From: Acidovorax sp. Leaf160
GTDB taxonomy: Bacteria; Pseudomonadota; Gammaproteobacteria; Burkholderiales; Burkholderiaceae_C
Reading direction: 5' to 3'
Length of the DNA stretch: 64,000 bases
Assembly: GCF_001424265.1 (NCBI RefSeq)
Contig: NZ_LMOV01000027.1
Location: 62,001 to 126,000, forward strand
This document shows positions 36,179-45,101 of the stretch, piece by piece; position 1 is the first letter of the stretch; each line of letters starts with the position of its first letter. Below the pieces are notes generated by a model. It searched no databases. It was not told the origin of the DNA and was given only the letters and a program-made list of their open reading frames with translations. The translations under genes and the position numbers were made by a program.

Positions 36179-36616
36179 ATGAACCTGCGACGCATCGCCA
36201 TTCCCCTCGGTATTCTCGTGCTCTGTTTCGCCGCCTGGCGCGCCATGGGCTGGCAAGGCCTGTTCGCCGTGGGCGGCGGCCTGCTCATGTGGGCGCTGCT
36301 GCATTTCACCCGGCTCATGAACGTGATGAGCAAGGCCGCCAAGCGGCCGGTGGGCCATGTGGGCAGCGCCGTCATGCTCAACGCCAAGCTGCGCGAGGGC
36401 GTCAACCTGATGTACGTGGTGGCGCTCACCCGCTCGCTGGGCCAGCCGTTGACGCCCGAGGGCACCGACCCCGAACGCTACCGCTGGACGGACGGCACGC
36501 AGTCGCATGTGACCTGCGAATTCCGCGGCGGCCGGCTGGCGCAGTGGGAACTGGTGCGCCCCGCGCCGGACGCAGCCCCCGTGGCGGTGGCCGACCCGGC
36601 GGACGGGCCGCGCTAG
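36179..36616 (+). CDS. Conserved hypothetical membrane protein
   Basis: 145 residues from the ATG at 36179. One or two membrane helices near the N-terminus (about 5-22 and 25-45; 'IPLGILVLCFAAWRAMG', 'LFAVGGGLLMWALLHFTRLM'), then a soluble domain with 'HVGSAVMLNAKLREGVNLMYVVALTRSLG' and 'WTDGTQSHVTCEF'. I recall close relatives in Comamonadaceae databases carrying the name glycerate kinase, but at this length, with no nucleotide-binding motif, that name cannot be right. Starts just after a GACAAT hexamer (36166-36171) with seven bases between. Function unknown. Confidence 0.8.
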   Translation: MNLRRIAIPLGILVLCFAAWRAMGWQGLFAVGGGLLMWALLHFTRLMNVMSKAAKRPVGHVGSAVMLNAKLREGVNLMYVVALTRSLGQPLTPEGTDPERYRWTDGTQSHVTCEFRGGRLAQWELVRPAPDAAPVAVADPADGPR

Positions 36617-36795
36617 CAGCCCCGCCCGCGCGGCGCACCGCTGCGGCGCACGGACCGCTGCGGCGCCAGCCATCGCCCCTGCCGGCCTGCGCCTGCCGGG
36701 CCGCGCCTGCCGGGGCGCCCCGCGTGGTGGCGGCCGCCCCACCGTCGCCTAAAATCGCAGGTTTTGCGACTTCCCGCTACCACACAAGGATGACG

Positions 36796-37734
36796 ATGAG
36801 CCCCGTAGTTCCCTCGATGGCCGACCGTGACGGCAAGATCTGGATGGACGGCCAGATGGTCGACTGGCGCGACGCCAAGATCCATGTGCTGACCCACACC
36901 CTGCACTACGGCTGCGGCGCGTTCGAAGGCGTGCGCGCCTACAAGACCGAGCAGGGCACGGCGATCTTCCGCCTGGAAGAGCACACCGAGCGGCTCTTCA
37001 ACAGCGCCAAGATCCTGCGCATGAAGATTCCCTTCACCCCGCAGGAAGTGAACGAGGCGCAGCGCGCCGTGGTGCGCGAGAACCAGCTGGAGTCGTGCTA
37101 CCTGCGTCCGCTGACCTGGATCGGCTCGCAAAAGCTCGGCGTCTCGCCGCGCGGCAACCAGATCCACCTGATGGTGGCCGCCTGGGCCTGGGGCGCCTAC
37201 CTGGGCGAGGAAGGCATGCGCCGCGGCATCCGCGTGAAGACCAGCAGCTACACGCGCCACCACGTCAACATCACCATGACGCAGGCCAAGGCGGTGAGCA
37301 ACTACAGCAACTCCATCCTGGCGAACATGGAAGCGCTGGACGACGGCTACGACGAGGCCCTGCTGCTCGATGCCTCCGGCTTCGTGTCGGAAGGCGCGGG
37401 CGAGAACGTGTTCGTGGTCAAGAACGGCGTGGTGTACACGCCCGATCTGTCGGCCGGCGCCCTGAACGGCATCACGCGCAACACCATCTTCCACATCTGC
37501 AAGGACTTGGGGATCGAGCTGGTGCAAAAGCGCATCACGCGCGACGAGGTGTACATCGCCGACGAGGCCTTCTTCACCGGCACCGCCGCCGAAGTCACGC
37601 CCATCCGCGAACTCGACCGCATCGAGATCGGCGCGGGCTCGCGCGGCCCGATCACCGAGAAGATCCAGGCGGCCTTCTTCGACATCGTGAACGGCCGCAA
37701 TCCGAAGTACGCCCACTGGCTGACCCGGGTCTGA
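36796..37734 (+). CDS. ilvE: Branched-chain amino acid aminotransferase
   Basis: Class IV PLP transaminase making Val, Leu and Ile from their 2-oxo acids, cytoplasmic. 312 residues from the ATG at 36796, which has AAGG six bases upstream; another ATG two codons earlier is too close to that site. The PLP lysine is in 'MTQAKAVSNYSNSILANMEA' near residue 160. Other signatures are 'LHYGCGAFEGVRAYKT' and 'FVSEGAGENVFVVKNG', plus 'ADEAFFTGTAAEVTPIRELD'. A TAAAAT hexamer at 36750-36755 is a likely -10. Followed by a small zinc-finger gene, 48 bases on. Confidence 0.96.
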   Translation: MSPVVPSMADRDGKIWMDGQMVDWRDAKIHVLTHTLHYGCGAFEGVRAYKTEQGTAIFRLEEHTERLFNSAKILRMKIPFTPQEVNEAQRAVVRENQLESCYLRPLTWIGSQKLGVSPRGNQIHLMVAAWAWGAYLGEEGMRRGIRVKTSSYTRHHVNITMTQAKAVSNYSNSILANMEALDDGYDEALLLDASGFVSEGAGENVFVVKNGVVYTPDLSAGALNGITRNTIFHICKDLGIELVQKRITRDEVYIADEAFFTGTAAEVTPIRELDRIEIGAGSRGPITEKIQAAFFDIVNGRNPKYAHWLTRV

Positions 37735-37782
37735 TCCCGCTTCATTTCCTGCCTGCCTGCCTGCACAGACCGAACCCCCACC

Positions 37783-37989
37783 ATGACGCAAGCCACCATC
37801 GAACTGCTCGCCAAGGACCTGAATCCACAAGGCGGCGTCTTCTGCCCCAGCCCCAAGGCCGACATGAAGATCTGGAACACCCACCCGAAGGTGTATCTGG
37901 ACGTGGGCCAGACCGGCGAGGCCAAGTGCCCGTACTGCGGCACCGTGTACCGACTGAAAGCGGGCGAAACCGTCCGTGCCGGCCACTGA
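37783..37989 (+). CDS. Zinc-finger (CHCC) domain protein
   Basis: 68 residues. Zinc ligands visible as Cys in 'GGVFCPSP', His in 'NTHPKVYL' and the pair 'KCPYCGTVY', the CHCC pattern shared with the mitochondrial complex I subunit NDUFS6. In proteobacteria such tiny proteins commonly follow ilvE or lie near LPS heptosyltransferase genes. Role unknown. Probably the last gene of the ilvE transcript. Confidence 0.9.
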   Translation: MTQATIELLAKDLNPQGGVFCPSPKADMKIWNTHPKVYLDVGQTGEAKCPYCGTVYRLKAGETVRAGH

Positions 37990-38223
37990 TCCAACGCCAG
38001 GGTTCGGCCGCGTGGCCGAAAGGGCTCTGATCCGCCGCCTGCCGGGCGGCTCCACGCGGCGCCTTCGGGCGCCGCTTCGCACCACCGGGCCGCGCCCCGC
38101 GGCACCGCCGGGCGCCGTGCGGGCGGCCCGCTTTGCCATCGGCCTGCGCGCCGCGCTCGCGCGGCGCTTCCACGCTGCGTTTCTTCCTGCCCGCGTGCCC
38201 GCGATGCCTGCATCGCCCTTCCG

Positions 38224-39534
38224 ATGAACTCCGCTTCCCTTCTCTCGCTTCTCGGCCCCGAGCCCTGGCCACGCCGGCTGGTCACGCTGGCCGCGTTTCT
38301 CGTGCCGGCCCTGGCGCTGACCGTGGCCTCCGGCTACTCCTATGGCGCGATGCTGCTGCTGCTGGGCGCGCTGGCCACGCTGCCGCAGTGGCTGCGCCAC
38401 CGGCCGGACACGCACACCCTGGTGCTGGCCTGCGTGATCGCCTGCATGGGCGGCTTCTGGTTCATCCTGGCGGCGCCCGAGCCTGGGTGGAACCAGTTCG
38501 ACCGGCCGGTGAAGTTCTTCCTCGGCGCGGTGTGCCTGCTGTTCGTCACCCGCTACCCGCCCCGGCCGGCGGCCTTCTACACCGGCCTGCTGGTGGGCTG
38601 CATCGGCTGCGCCGGGGTGGCGCTCTGGCAGGTGTACGTGGAACACCAGTCGCGCGCCTCGGGCTTTCCCACCGGCCGCACCAACGCCATCCAGTGGGGC
38701 AACCTGGCGATGCTGCTGGGCGCCATCCTCGCCGTGCAGACCATCGCCCTGCGCCGCCAGCTGGGCCGCTGGCGCGTGACGCTGGCCGGCCTCGCCTCGC
38801 TGGGCGCGGTGAATGCCTCGGTGCTGTCGCAGTCGCGCGGCGGCTGGCTGGCCCTGCTGCTGTGCATCCCGGTGGTGCTGCTGCTGCTCTACCAGCTCAA
38901 CCGCAGGGAGATGTGGCGCTGCCTGGGCGCCACGGCTGCCGCGCTGCTGGTGATGACGGTGCTGAACCACCAGATGCTGGCCCAGCGCTGGGAGGTCATG
39001 GAAGTCGAGGTGCAGGGCTACGAGGCCCAGCGCGCCGCCGACAACTCCGTCGGCCAGCGCCTGGAACACTGGCGCTTCGCCTGGGACATGGGCCGCGAGC
39101 GGCCGCTGCTGGGTTGGACCACCCGCAGCTACATGGAAGAAAAGGAAAAGCGCGTGGCGGCCGGCCTCTACCAGCCTTCCATCACCGAATACGTGTACGT
39201 CCACAACGAGGTGCTCGACGTCTTCGTCAAGGCCGGCGCCGTGGGGCTGGCCTGCCTGCTGGCCCTCTACCTCTGGCCGGTCTACCTGTTCTGGCCCAGC
39301 CGGCGCCGGCTGGCGCGCCACGCGGCCATGCCGGCCGACTGGCAGGCGGGCCTGCTGGCCCTGCGGTTGGGCGGGCTCTGCGTGCCGCTGCTCTACATGG
39401 GCTTCGGGCTCACGCAGGTGTTCTTCGCGCACAACAGCGGCATCATGGGCTACCTGTTCCTGGTGATGCTGCAATGGGCCGCGCTGCTGGGCCTGGAACG
39501 CCAGTCCGCCGCCGCCCAGGCCACGCCGGCATGA
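38224..39534 (+). CDS. O-antigen ligase / polymerase family membrane protein
   Basis: 436 residues, about 11-12 membrane helices, Wzy_C-type domain (about 195-385) with a large periplasmic loop ('NSVGQRLEHWRFAWDMGRERPLLGWTTR' region). The loop carries the conserved Arg and a His in 'YVYVHNEVLDVFVKAG'. Such proteins ligate O-antigen to lipid A-core or polymerise repeat units on the periplasmic side. The next three genes encode glycosyltransferases and each overlaps the previous one, so this is the first gene of a surface-glycan operon. Waal versus Wzy cannot be decided from sequence alone. Confidence 0.85.
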   Translation: MNSASLLSLLGPEPWPRRLVTLAAFLVPALALTVASGYSYGAMLLLLGALATLPQWLRHRPDTHTLVLACVIACMGGFWFILAAPEPGWNQFDRPVKFFLGAVCLLFVTRYPPRPAAFYTGLLVGCIGCAGVALWQVYVEHQSRASGFPTGRTNAIQWGNLAMLLGAILAVQTIALRRQLGRWRVTLAGLASLGAVNASVLSQSRGGWLALLLCIPVVLLLLYQLNRREMWRCLGATAAALLVMTVLNHQMLAQRWEVMEVEVQGYEAQRAADNSVGQRLEHWRFAWDMGRERPLLGWTTRSYMEEKEKRVAAGLYQPSITEYVYVHNEVLDVFVKAGAVGLACLLALYLWPVYLFWPSRRRLARHAAMPADWQAGLLALRLGGLCVPLLYMGFGLTQVFFAHNSGIMGYLFLVMLQWAALLGLERQSAAAQATPA

Positions 39535-40697
39535 CCGCCCGATCCGCCGGCGCCGCGGTGCGGCCCAGGGTGCTGCACTTCGTCACCGGCGGCTTCTCCG
39601 GGGCGACGCAGGTGGCCGTCGACCTGGTGCGCGCGCATGCGGCCTCGGGCCGGTTCCAGCCCCTGCTGGTGCTGCGCCGCAAGCGCACCACGTCGCCCGA
39701 ACGCGTGGCCGCGCTGCGCGCCGAGGGCATCGACGTGCGCATCGTGCCCGGCTGGGCGCACCTGGCCACCGTCTGGCAGCTGGCCGCGCTGTGCCGCAGC
39801 TGGCGCCCCGACGTGCTGGTCGCGCATGGTTTCAGCGAACACCTCTGGGGGCGCTACGCGGGCCTGCTGGCCGGTGTGCCGCACCTGGTGCATGTGGAGC
39901 ACAACTCGCGCGAACGCTACAGCGCCTGGCGGCTGCGGCAGGCGCTCTGGCTCAGCGGCCGCACCGACGCCATCGTCGGCTGCTCGGAGGGCGTGCGGCG
40001 CAGCCTGCTCGCACGCGGCTTTCCGGCGGCCACGACCGAGGCCATCTCCAACGGCATCCGGCTCGAACCCTTCGCCGGCGCCGATGCGCGCCCGTGGAGC
40101 GAGCGCGAGCCGGCCATCGTGATGTCCGCCCGCTTCGCCCGGCAGAAAGACCACGCCACCCTGCTGCGGGCGGTGGCGCTGCTGCGCACGCGCGGCCTCA
40201 CGCCCCCCGTGCGGCTGGCCGGCGGCGGCAAGGCCGGCGCGCGCCGCCAGGCCGAACAGCTCGCTTCGCAGCTCGGCCTGCAGGATCAAGTGGAGTTCCT
40301 GGGGCATTGCAGCTCGGTGCCCGACCTGCTCATGCGGCACCGCATCTGCGTGCTCTCCACGCACTATGAGGGCATGCCGCTCGCGCTGATCGAAGGCATG
40401 GCCGCTGGTTGCGCGGTGGTCGGCAGCGACGTGGTGGGCGTGCAGGACGTGGTGGAGCCCGGCCGCAACGGCCTGCTCGCCGCGGAAGGCGACGCGCCGG
40501 CGCTGGCCGACGCGCTGGAGCGCCTGCTGACCCGGCCCGCCGAGGCCGAGCGCCTGGCGCACGCGGCGCGGCGCGATGCACTGCGCCTCTACGGCCTGCC
40601 CACCATGACGGCGCGCTACGAAGCCCTGCTGCAGCGGCTGCTGGCGGACACGCCGGGCGCAGGCGCATCTTCCGGAGCCCCGCATGACGATGCCTGA
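39531..40697 (+). CDS. Glycosyltransferase family 4
   Basis: 388 residues, GT-B fold. N-terminal 'VLHFVTGGFSGATQVAVDLV' is typical of the acceptor domain. The donor domain contains 'SARFARQKDHATLLRAVALL' and the E-x7-E motif in 'STHYEGMPLALIEGMAAG' near residue 283. Starts inside the stop of the ligase gene (ATGA), so it is translationally coupled. Probably adds one sugar to an LPS core or O-antigen at the cytoplasmic face. Nucleotide-sugar donor not predictable. Confidence 0.92.
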   Translation: MTARSAGAAVRPRVLHFVTGGFSGATQVAVDLVRAHAASGRFQPLLVLRRKRTTSPERVAALRAEGIDVRIVPGWAHLATVWQLAALCRSWRPDVLVAHGFSEHLWGRYAGLLAGVPHLVHVEHNSRERYSAWRLRQALWLSGRTDAIVGCSEGVRRSLLARGFPAATTEAISNGIRLEPFAGADARPWSEREPAIVMSARFARQKDHATLLRAVALLRTRGLTPPVRLAGGGKAGARRQAEQLASQLGLQDQVEFLGHCSSVPDLLMRHRICVLSTHYEGMPLALIEGMAAGCAVVGSDVVGVQDVVEPGRNGLLAAEGDAPALADALERLLTRPAEAERLAHAARRDALRLYGLPTMTARYEALLQRLLADTPGAGASSGAPHDDA

Positions 40698-41748
40698 CAC
40701 CGGCCTGCAGCCGCAGACGCAGCCGCAGCCGCAGACGCAGCCTTGGCTGAGCGTGCTGATTCCCGTCTACAACGTCGAGCCCTACCTCACCGCCTGCGTG
40801 AAGTCGGTCGTCGAACAGTCGGTGGACGATGCTGCGGGCGTGGAGTTGCTGCTGCTGGACGACCGCTCCACCGATGGCTCCGCGCAGCTGATGCAGGACC
40901 TGGCCGAGCGCTGGCCGGGCCGCCTGCGCCTGCTGCAGCACGACGCCAACGCCGGCCTCAGCGCCGCGCGCAACACCCTGATCGACCACGCGCGGGGCGA
41001 CTATCTCTGGTTCCTCGACTCCGACGACAAGCTGCTGCCCGGCGCCATCGACGGCCTGCGCCGCATCGTGCAGCGGCATGCGGTGGACGTGGTGCTGTGC
41101 GACTTCCGCGTGTGGCGCAAGAAGGAGCGCCTCAAGCACGTGCTGCGCGGCGAGCGCCACCGCGCCACGTTCGACGGCGCCTCGGGCGGGCCGCAGCCAG
41201 GGGGCGACGCGCTGGCGGCCGGCCTGATGATGACCGGGCAGCTGCATGCCTGGTCCAAGATCTCGCGCCGCGCCCTCTGGGCGGGCGGCCTGCGGTTTCC
41301 GGTGGGCCGCTATTTCGAGGACATGGCCACCATGCCGCTGCTGGCCCGGCGCGCGCAGACCTTCTACTACGCGCCCCGCGCGTGGGTGGCCTACCGCCAG
41401 CGGGAAGGCAGCATCCTGGCCAGCACCGACGTGCGCAAGGCGTCCCACCAGTCGGCGGCGCTGGCGGACTTCGCCGCGGACTGCGGCGCGCAGCCCGCGA
41501 GCGCACCGCTGCGCTTCGCGCTGGCGCACCAGAGCGCCCGCAACCTGACCGGCGCGCTGCGCAGCCTGCAGCGCATGGCGGGCGACGCGCCCCTGGCCGT
41601 GCGGCAGGCCGCGGCGGATCGGTTCCGCGCCGACTTCGACCGCCAGTCGCCCCTGACCCTGGCCGCGCTGCGCCGGCAGTACCTGCGGCGCGGCTGGTGG
41701 CTGCGCGCCCTGCGGCTGGGCCGCTGGTACGCTTGGCGACCCCGATGA
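40684..41748 (+). CDS. Glycosyltransferase family 2
   Basis: 354 residues, GT-A fold: 'SVLIPVYNVEPYLTACVKSVVEQ', 'LLLDDRSTDGSAQLM', 'NAGLSAARNTLIDHA' and the metal-binding 'WFLDSDDKLLPG'. The N-terminus has an odd Pro-Gln-Thr repeat ('QPQTQPQPQTQP', residues 9-20) encoded by a CAGCCGCAGACG tandem repeat at 40708-40743. The reading frame overlaps the previous gene by 14 bases if the first ATG is used; a second ATG two codons later (40690) would shorten the overlap to 8. Likely acts with its neighbours in glycan assembly. Confidence 0.92.
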   Translation: MTMPDTGLQPQTQPQPQTQPWLSVLIPVYNVEPYLTACVKSVVEQSVDDAAGVELLLLDDRSTDGSAQLMQDLAERWPGRLRLLQHDANAGLSAARNTLIDHARGDYLWFLDSDDKLLPGAIDGLRRIVQRHAVDVVLCDFRVWRKKERLKHVLRGERHRATFDGASGGPQPGGDALAAGLMMTGQLHAWSKISRRALWAGGLRFPVGRYFEDMATMPLLARRAQTFYYAPRAWVAYRQREGSILASTDVRKASHQSAALADFAADCGAQPASAPLRFALAHQSARNLTGALRSLQRMAGDAPLAVRQAAADRFRADFDRQSPLTLAALRRQYLRRGWWLRALRLGRWYAWRPR

Positions 41749-42755
41749 CGACCGCCACGACCGCTGCCTCCGTGTCCGCCTCCCACCTGAGCTTCAAGAA
41801 CCGCGCCGAGCTGTGGCTGGCGCGGGCCGTGCGCGGCTATTGCCGGGCCACCGGCCGCACGCTGGAGCCCCACCAGCCGCAGCCCCTGCGCTGCTACCCG
41901 ATCGGCACGCCCGTGCCGCTGGCGGCCTCCGCACCGATCCCGCGCGTGGTCTGGACCTACTGGAACAGCCCCACGCTGCCTCTGCTGGTGGAGCGCTGCA
42001 TCGCCAACTGGCGGCAGATGAACCCGGGCTTCGACATCCGCGTGCTGGACGACGCCAAGCTGCGCGAGTGGGTGCCCGAGCTGCCCGAGGCCCTGGCCCG
42101 CGTCGCCCCGGCCCGGCGCTCCGACTGGATCCGCCTGCGCCTGCTGCGCGACCACGGCGGCATCTGGATCGACGCCAGCACCATCCTCACGCGCTCCCTC
42201 GACTGGGTGATCGAAGCGCAGCAGCGGGAAGGCGGCTGCGACCTGGTGGCCTACTACCTGGACCGCTTCACCACCGATGCCCACCAGCCGGTGGTCGAAA
42301 GCTGGTTCCTGGCCGCGCCGCCCGGCAGCCGCTTCGCCGCCGATGCGTTCGCGGAGTTCGACGCCCACTGCCTGGAAAGCACCGGCGAGGCCTACATCGA
42401 GCACCTGCGCGCGCAGGGCGTGTTCGACCAGGTGCGGCAGGCCATCGACGCGCCCGCCTATCTCAGCATCCACCTGGCGATGCAGTACGTCATGCGCACG
42501 CGCGGCGGCTATCGGCTCTGCCTGGCCTGCGCCGAAGACGGCCCCTTCCAGCTGCATGTGCTGGGCCAGTGGCGCCGCACGCCGCTCAAGCTCCGGCTGC
42601 TCTTTTCCCGCGTGACGGGCGAGCTGCCGCCGGTCATCAAGCTGCGCGGGCCCGACCGCCGGCGGCTGGACGACTACCTGGCGCGCGGCCTCTACCTGCC
42701 GGGCAGCGTGGCTGACCGGTTGCTGATGAACCCTCGGCCGGACGGATCGGTTTAG
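41745..42755 (+). CDS. Capsular polysaccharide synthesis-type glycosyltransferase (GT32-like)
   Basis: 336 residues. 'IPRVVWTYWNSPTLPLLVERCI', 'WRQMNPGFDIRVLDD', 'RRSDWIRLRLLRDHGGIWIDAST' (DXD-like metal site) and 'VVESWFLAAPPGSRF' are the marks of the Caps_synth/GT32 group. Start overlaps the preceding stop (ATGA). Last of four overlapping genes. The stop codon is formed by the first bases of a dispersed repeat, so the repeat may have trimmed or replaced the original 3' end. Donor and acceptor unknown. Confidence 0.88.
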   Translation: MTTATTAASVSASHLSFKNRAELWLARAVRGYCRATGRTLEPHQPQPLRCYPIGTPVPLAASAPIPRVVWTYWNSPTLPLLVERCIANWRQMNPGFDIRVLDDAKLREWVPELPEALARVAPARRSDWIRLRLLRDHGGIWIDASTILTRSLDWVIEAQQREGGCDLVAYYLDRFTTDAHQPVVESWFLAAPPGSRFAADAFAEFDAHCLESTGEAYIEHLRAQGVFDQVRQAIDAPAYLSIHLAMQYVMRTRGGYRLCLACAEDGPFQLHVLGQWRRTPLKLRLLFSRVTGELPPVIKLRGPDRRRLDDYLARGLYLPGSVADRLLMNPRPDGSV

Positions 42756-42811
42756 CTATTTAATTGATAGCATTATGCGCTTGATGGGTAAGCGCTGCAG
42801 CCCGTTTTGAC
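42752..42811 (+). repeat. Dispersed ~60-base two-hairpin repeat, copy 4
   Basis: TTAGCTATTTAATTGATAGC, then ATGCGCTTGATGGGTAAGCGCTGCAG and CCCGTTTTGAC. It supplies the TAG stop of the upstream glycosyltransferase gene and ends two bases before the stop codon of the convergent nitronate monooxygenase gene, filling the whole gap. It may serve as a bidirectional terminator. Confidence 0.8.
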
Positions 42812-42813
42812 CC

Positions 42814-43941
42814 TCAATGCGCTGGCGGTGCCACGGCCTGCGCCCATTCCTGCGCCAGCAGCCCCACCAGCTCCGCAGCCGGCAGCGGCCGCGCTGCCGC
42901 CACGCCCTGGCCCGCCCAGAGCGCCACGCCATCGGCCCGGCCCTGCGCTGCCGCCGCGCGGCGCAGCGGGCCCATCAGCGCGTTCTGTACCGGATAGGCC
43001 GGCACGCTGGCCTCGCAAGCCGCCAGCCGGTCCATGGTGGCGTTGACGATGCCGCGCGCCGGCCGGCCCGAGAACACCCGGGTCAGGCGCGTGTCGGTGT
43101 CGCCCGCCCGGGCCAGCGCGGCGCGGTAGGCGCTGCCGATGCCCGACTCCGGGCACACCAGAAAGGCCGTGCCCATCTGCACGCCCTGCGCGCCCAGCGC
43201 CAGCGCGGCGGCGATGCCGCGCCCGTTCATGATGCCGCCGGCCGCGATCACCGGAATGCGCACGGCGTCCACGCACTGCGGCACCAGCGCCAGCGTGCCC
43301 ACCTGGCTGGCGGCGAAGTCGGCGAGGCTCGGCCCGCCAGGTGCGGCCGACCCGGCGCGGCCCACCTGCAGGAAGGTGCCCCGGTGCCCACCGGCCTCCA
43401 CGCCGCTCGCGCACACCGCGTCCGCGCCCACGGCGGCCCAGGCACGGGCCTCGGCCACGGTGGTGGCGGTGCCCACCACCACGCAGCCGGCGGCGTGCAG
43501 CCGCTCGACCTGCGCTGCATCGAGGATGCCGAAGGTGAAGCTCGCCACCGCCGGGCGCGCCTCGACCAGCGCCTCGAACTGCGCGGCGAAGTCTTCGCAC
43601 CACTGCGCGGGCACGGCGGGCTCCAGGCCGTATTCGGCGTAAAGCGGGGCCAGCCGCTCCAGCGCCGCGCGCAGCGTGGCGTCGTCTGGCCGGGGCGTTT
43701 CCAGCACGAACAGGTTCATGCCGAAAGGTTGGTCGGTCAGCCGGCGCACTTCGGCCGCCGCTTCGCGCATGGCGGCGGGCGAGCGCATGCCGCAGCCCAG
43801 CTGCCCCAGCCCGCCGGCGCTGGAGACCGCTGCGGCCAGTGCGGGCGTGTCGGCACCCGTCATCGGCCCCTGGAAGATGGGCAGGGCAAGGCCGAGGCGG
43901 TGGGTGAAGGGGAAGGGCGGAAAGCTGCGGTGCTGGGTCAT
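42814..43941 (-). CDS. Nitronate monooxygenase family protein
   Basis: 375 residues, FMN-dependent TIM barrel. 'PIFQGPMTGADTPALAAAVS' opens the barrel; 'VCASGVEAGGHRGTF' carries the conserved His, and 'IPVIAAGGIMNGRGIAAALALGA' and 'VQMGTAFLVCPESG' bind the FMN phosphate. Members oxidise nitronates such as propionate-3-nitronate to the oxo acid and nitrite, a detoxification step; some relatives are enoyl reductases. Immediately upstream is a cluster of simple repeats that may contain its promoter. Confidence 0.9.
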   Translation of the reverse strand: MTQHRSFPPFPFTHRLGLALPIFQGPMTGADTPALAAAVSSAGGLGQLGCGMRSPAAMREAAAEVRRLTDQPFGMNLFVLETPRPDDATLRAALERLAPLYAEYGLEPAVPAQWCEDFAAQFEALVEARPAVASFTFGILDAAQVERLHAAGCVVVGTATTVAEARAWAAVGADAVCASGVEAGGHRGTFLQVGRAGSAAPGGPSLADFAASQVGTLALVPQCVDAVRIPVIAAGGIMNGRGIAAALALGAQGVQMGTAFLVCPESGIGSAYRAALARAGDTDTRLTRVFSGRPARGIVNATMDRLAACEASVPAYPVQNALMGPLRRAAAAQGRADGVALWAGQGVAAARPLPAAELVGLLAQEWAQAVAPPAH

Positions 43942-43967
43942 GGCGGCGGTGGGTGAAGGAAGTGGAT

Positions 43968-44014
<47 letters not shown>

Positions 44015-44076
44015 ACGGGGGCGGTGGGCGGCGGATCGGGCTGGCTGCAGCGTTTGCCGAGCAGTGCCGCGAACCC

Positions 44077-44146
44077 GTTCGGGCTGAGCCCGTCGAAGCC
44101 GAGGCAGGGGGCGGACCAGGCCCTTCGACAAGCTCAGGGCGAACGG
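44077..44146. repeat. Inverted pair of a dispersed 'CTTCGACAAGCTCAGGGCGAAC'-type palindrome
   Basis: The left unit (44077-44100, GTTCGGGCTGAGCCCGTCGAAG) is approximately the reverse complement of the right unit (44120-44146, CCTTCGACAAGCTCAGGGCGAAC). I recall this palindromic word as widespread in intergenic DNA of Pseudomonadota. The pair could fold into a long hairpin. Confidence 0.7.
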
Positions 44147-44176
44147 ATGAACGGATGAACGGATGAACGGATGAAC
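44141..44176. repeat. Octanucleotide tandem repeat (GAACGGAT)x4.5
   Basis: Four perfect GAACGGAT units plus GAAC, growing out of the GAACGG end of the adjoining palindrome. Lies 20 bases past the 3' end of the minus-strand LysR gene. Confidence 0.92.
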
Positions 44177-44196
44177 CGGTAAAACGGGCAAATGGC

Positions 44197-45093
44197 TCAA
44201 AGCGAAGTGGCGAACGGATCAGCCTGATCCTGCAAGGCTGCGAGCAGCGCATCGAATGCGGCCGACTGGTAGCCGCGCCGGCGCACCAGCACCGTGTCGC
44301 ATTCGGCGAGCGGCAGCAGGCGCAGCGCGGGTGGCTCGCGCATCAGGTCGATCACCGCCTGCGGCACCACGCCCGCGCAGCGGCCGGCGGCCACGCAGGC
44401 CAGGATGGCGTGGTAGGAGGCCAGCTCCAGCACCCGGGGCGCGGCACCCTGAAAACGCCCATGCAGGTGCTGGCGCATCCAGTCCTCGCCCAGGCGCCGG
44501 TAGGTGCAGGCGCGGGTGAAGGCCGCCAGCGTGCCCACCTGCAGATCACCGGGACGGGCGACCGGCGGGTGGCTGGCGGGCAGGGCGATGCAGAGCGACT
44601 CGGTGAACACCGTGGTGCGGTCGAGCGGCGCCTCCGGGTCCACGCCCGGCGGGGGCCAGGCGACCAGGGCGCAGTCGCTGGCATGGGCCAGTACTTCGTC
44701 CACCAGCGTGCCGGAAGCCCCGGTGCGCAGCTCCAGCTGCACCTCGGGCCACCGGGCGTGCAGCCGTGCCAGCGGCGCCGGCAGGCGGGCCGCGGCGGTG
44801 CTTTCCATGGCGCCCAGCCGCAGGCGCCCGCCCGGGCGGCCGGGGCGCACGCTCTGGCGTGCTTCCTCGGCCAGCGCCAGCAGCCGTTCGGCATGGCGGC
44901 AGAGCGATTCGCCGGCCGGCGTCAGCAGCATGCGGCGGCCTTCGCGCAGGAACAGCGTGGCGCCCAGTTGCTCTTCCAGCTGCTGTACCCGGGTGGTCAC
45001 GTTGGACTGCACCCGCCCCAGCCGCTCGGCGGCGCGCGTCACGCTGCCTTCCAGTGCCACGGCGCGGAAGATTTCGAGTGCGGACAGGTCCAT
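44197..45093 (-). CDS. LysR family transcriptional regulator
   Basis: 298 residues. Helix-turn-helix 'GSVTRAAERLGRVQSNVTTRVQQLEEQLG' (about 16-44) and an effector domain with 'LRLGAMESTAAARLPAPLARLH'. Resembles the PtrR/CysB-like subgroup that often controls a divergent MFS gene. The gene for a YbfB/YjiJ-type MFS protein begins 73 bases away on the other strand, and two inverted repeats fill that space. It is therefore the likely regulator of that transporter. Confidence 0.92.
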   Translation of the reverse strand: MDLSALEIFRAVALEGSVTRAAERLGRVQSNVTTRVQQLEEQLGATLFLREGRRMLLTPAGESLCRHAERLLALAEEARQSVRPGRPGGRLRLGAMESTAAARLPAPLARLHARWPEVQLELRTGASGTLVDEVLAHASDCALVAWPPPGVDPEAPLDRTTVFTESLCIALPASHPPVARPGDLQVGTLAAFTRACTYRRLGEDWMRQHLHGRFQGAAPRVLELASYHAILACVAAGRCAGVVPQAVIDLMREPPALRLLPLAECDTVLVRRRGYQSAAFDALLAALQDQADPFATSL

Positions 45094-45101
45094 CGGTAGA
45101 T

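Noticed and set aside
36179-36616. Name 'glycerate kinase' for the small membrane protein
   Set aside because: 145 residues with N-terminal membrane helices and no kinase or nucleotide-binding motif; the label I recall from databases cannot apply.
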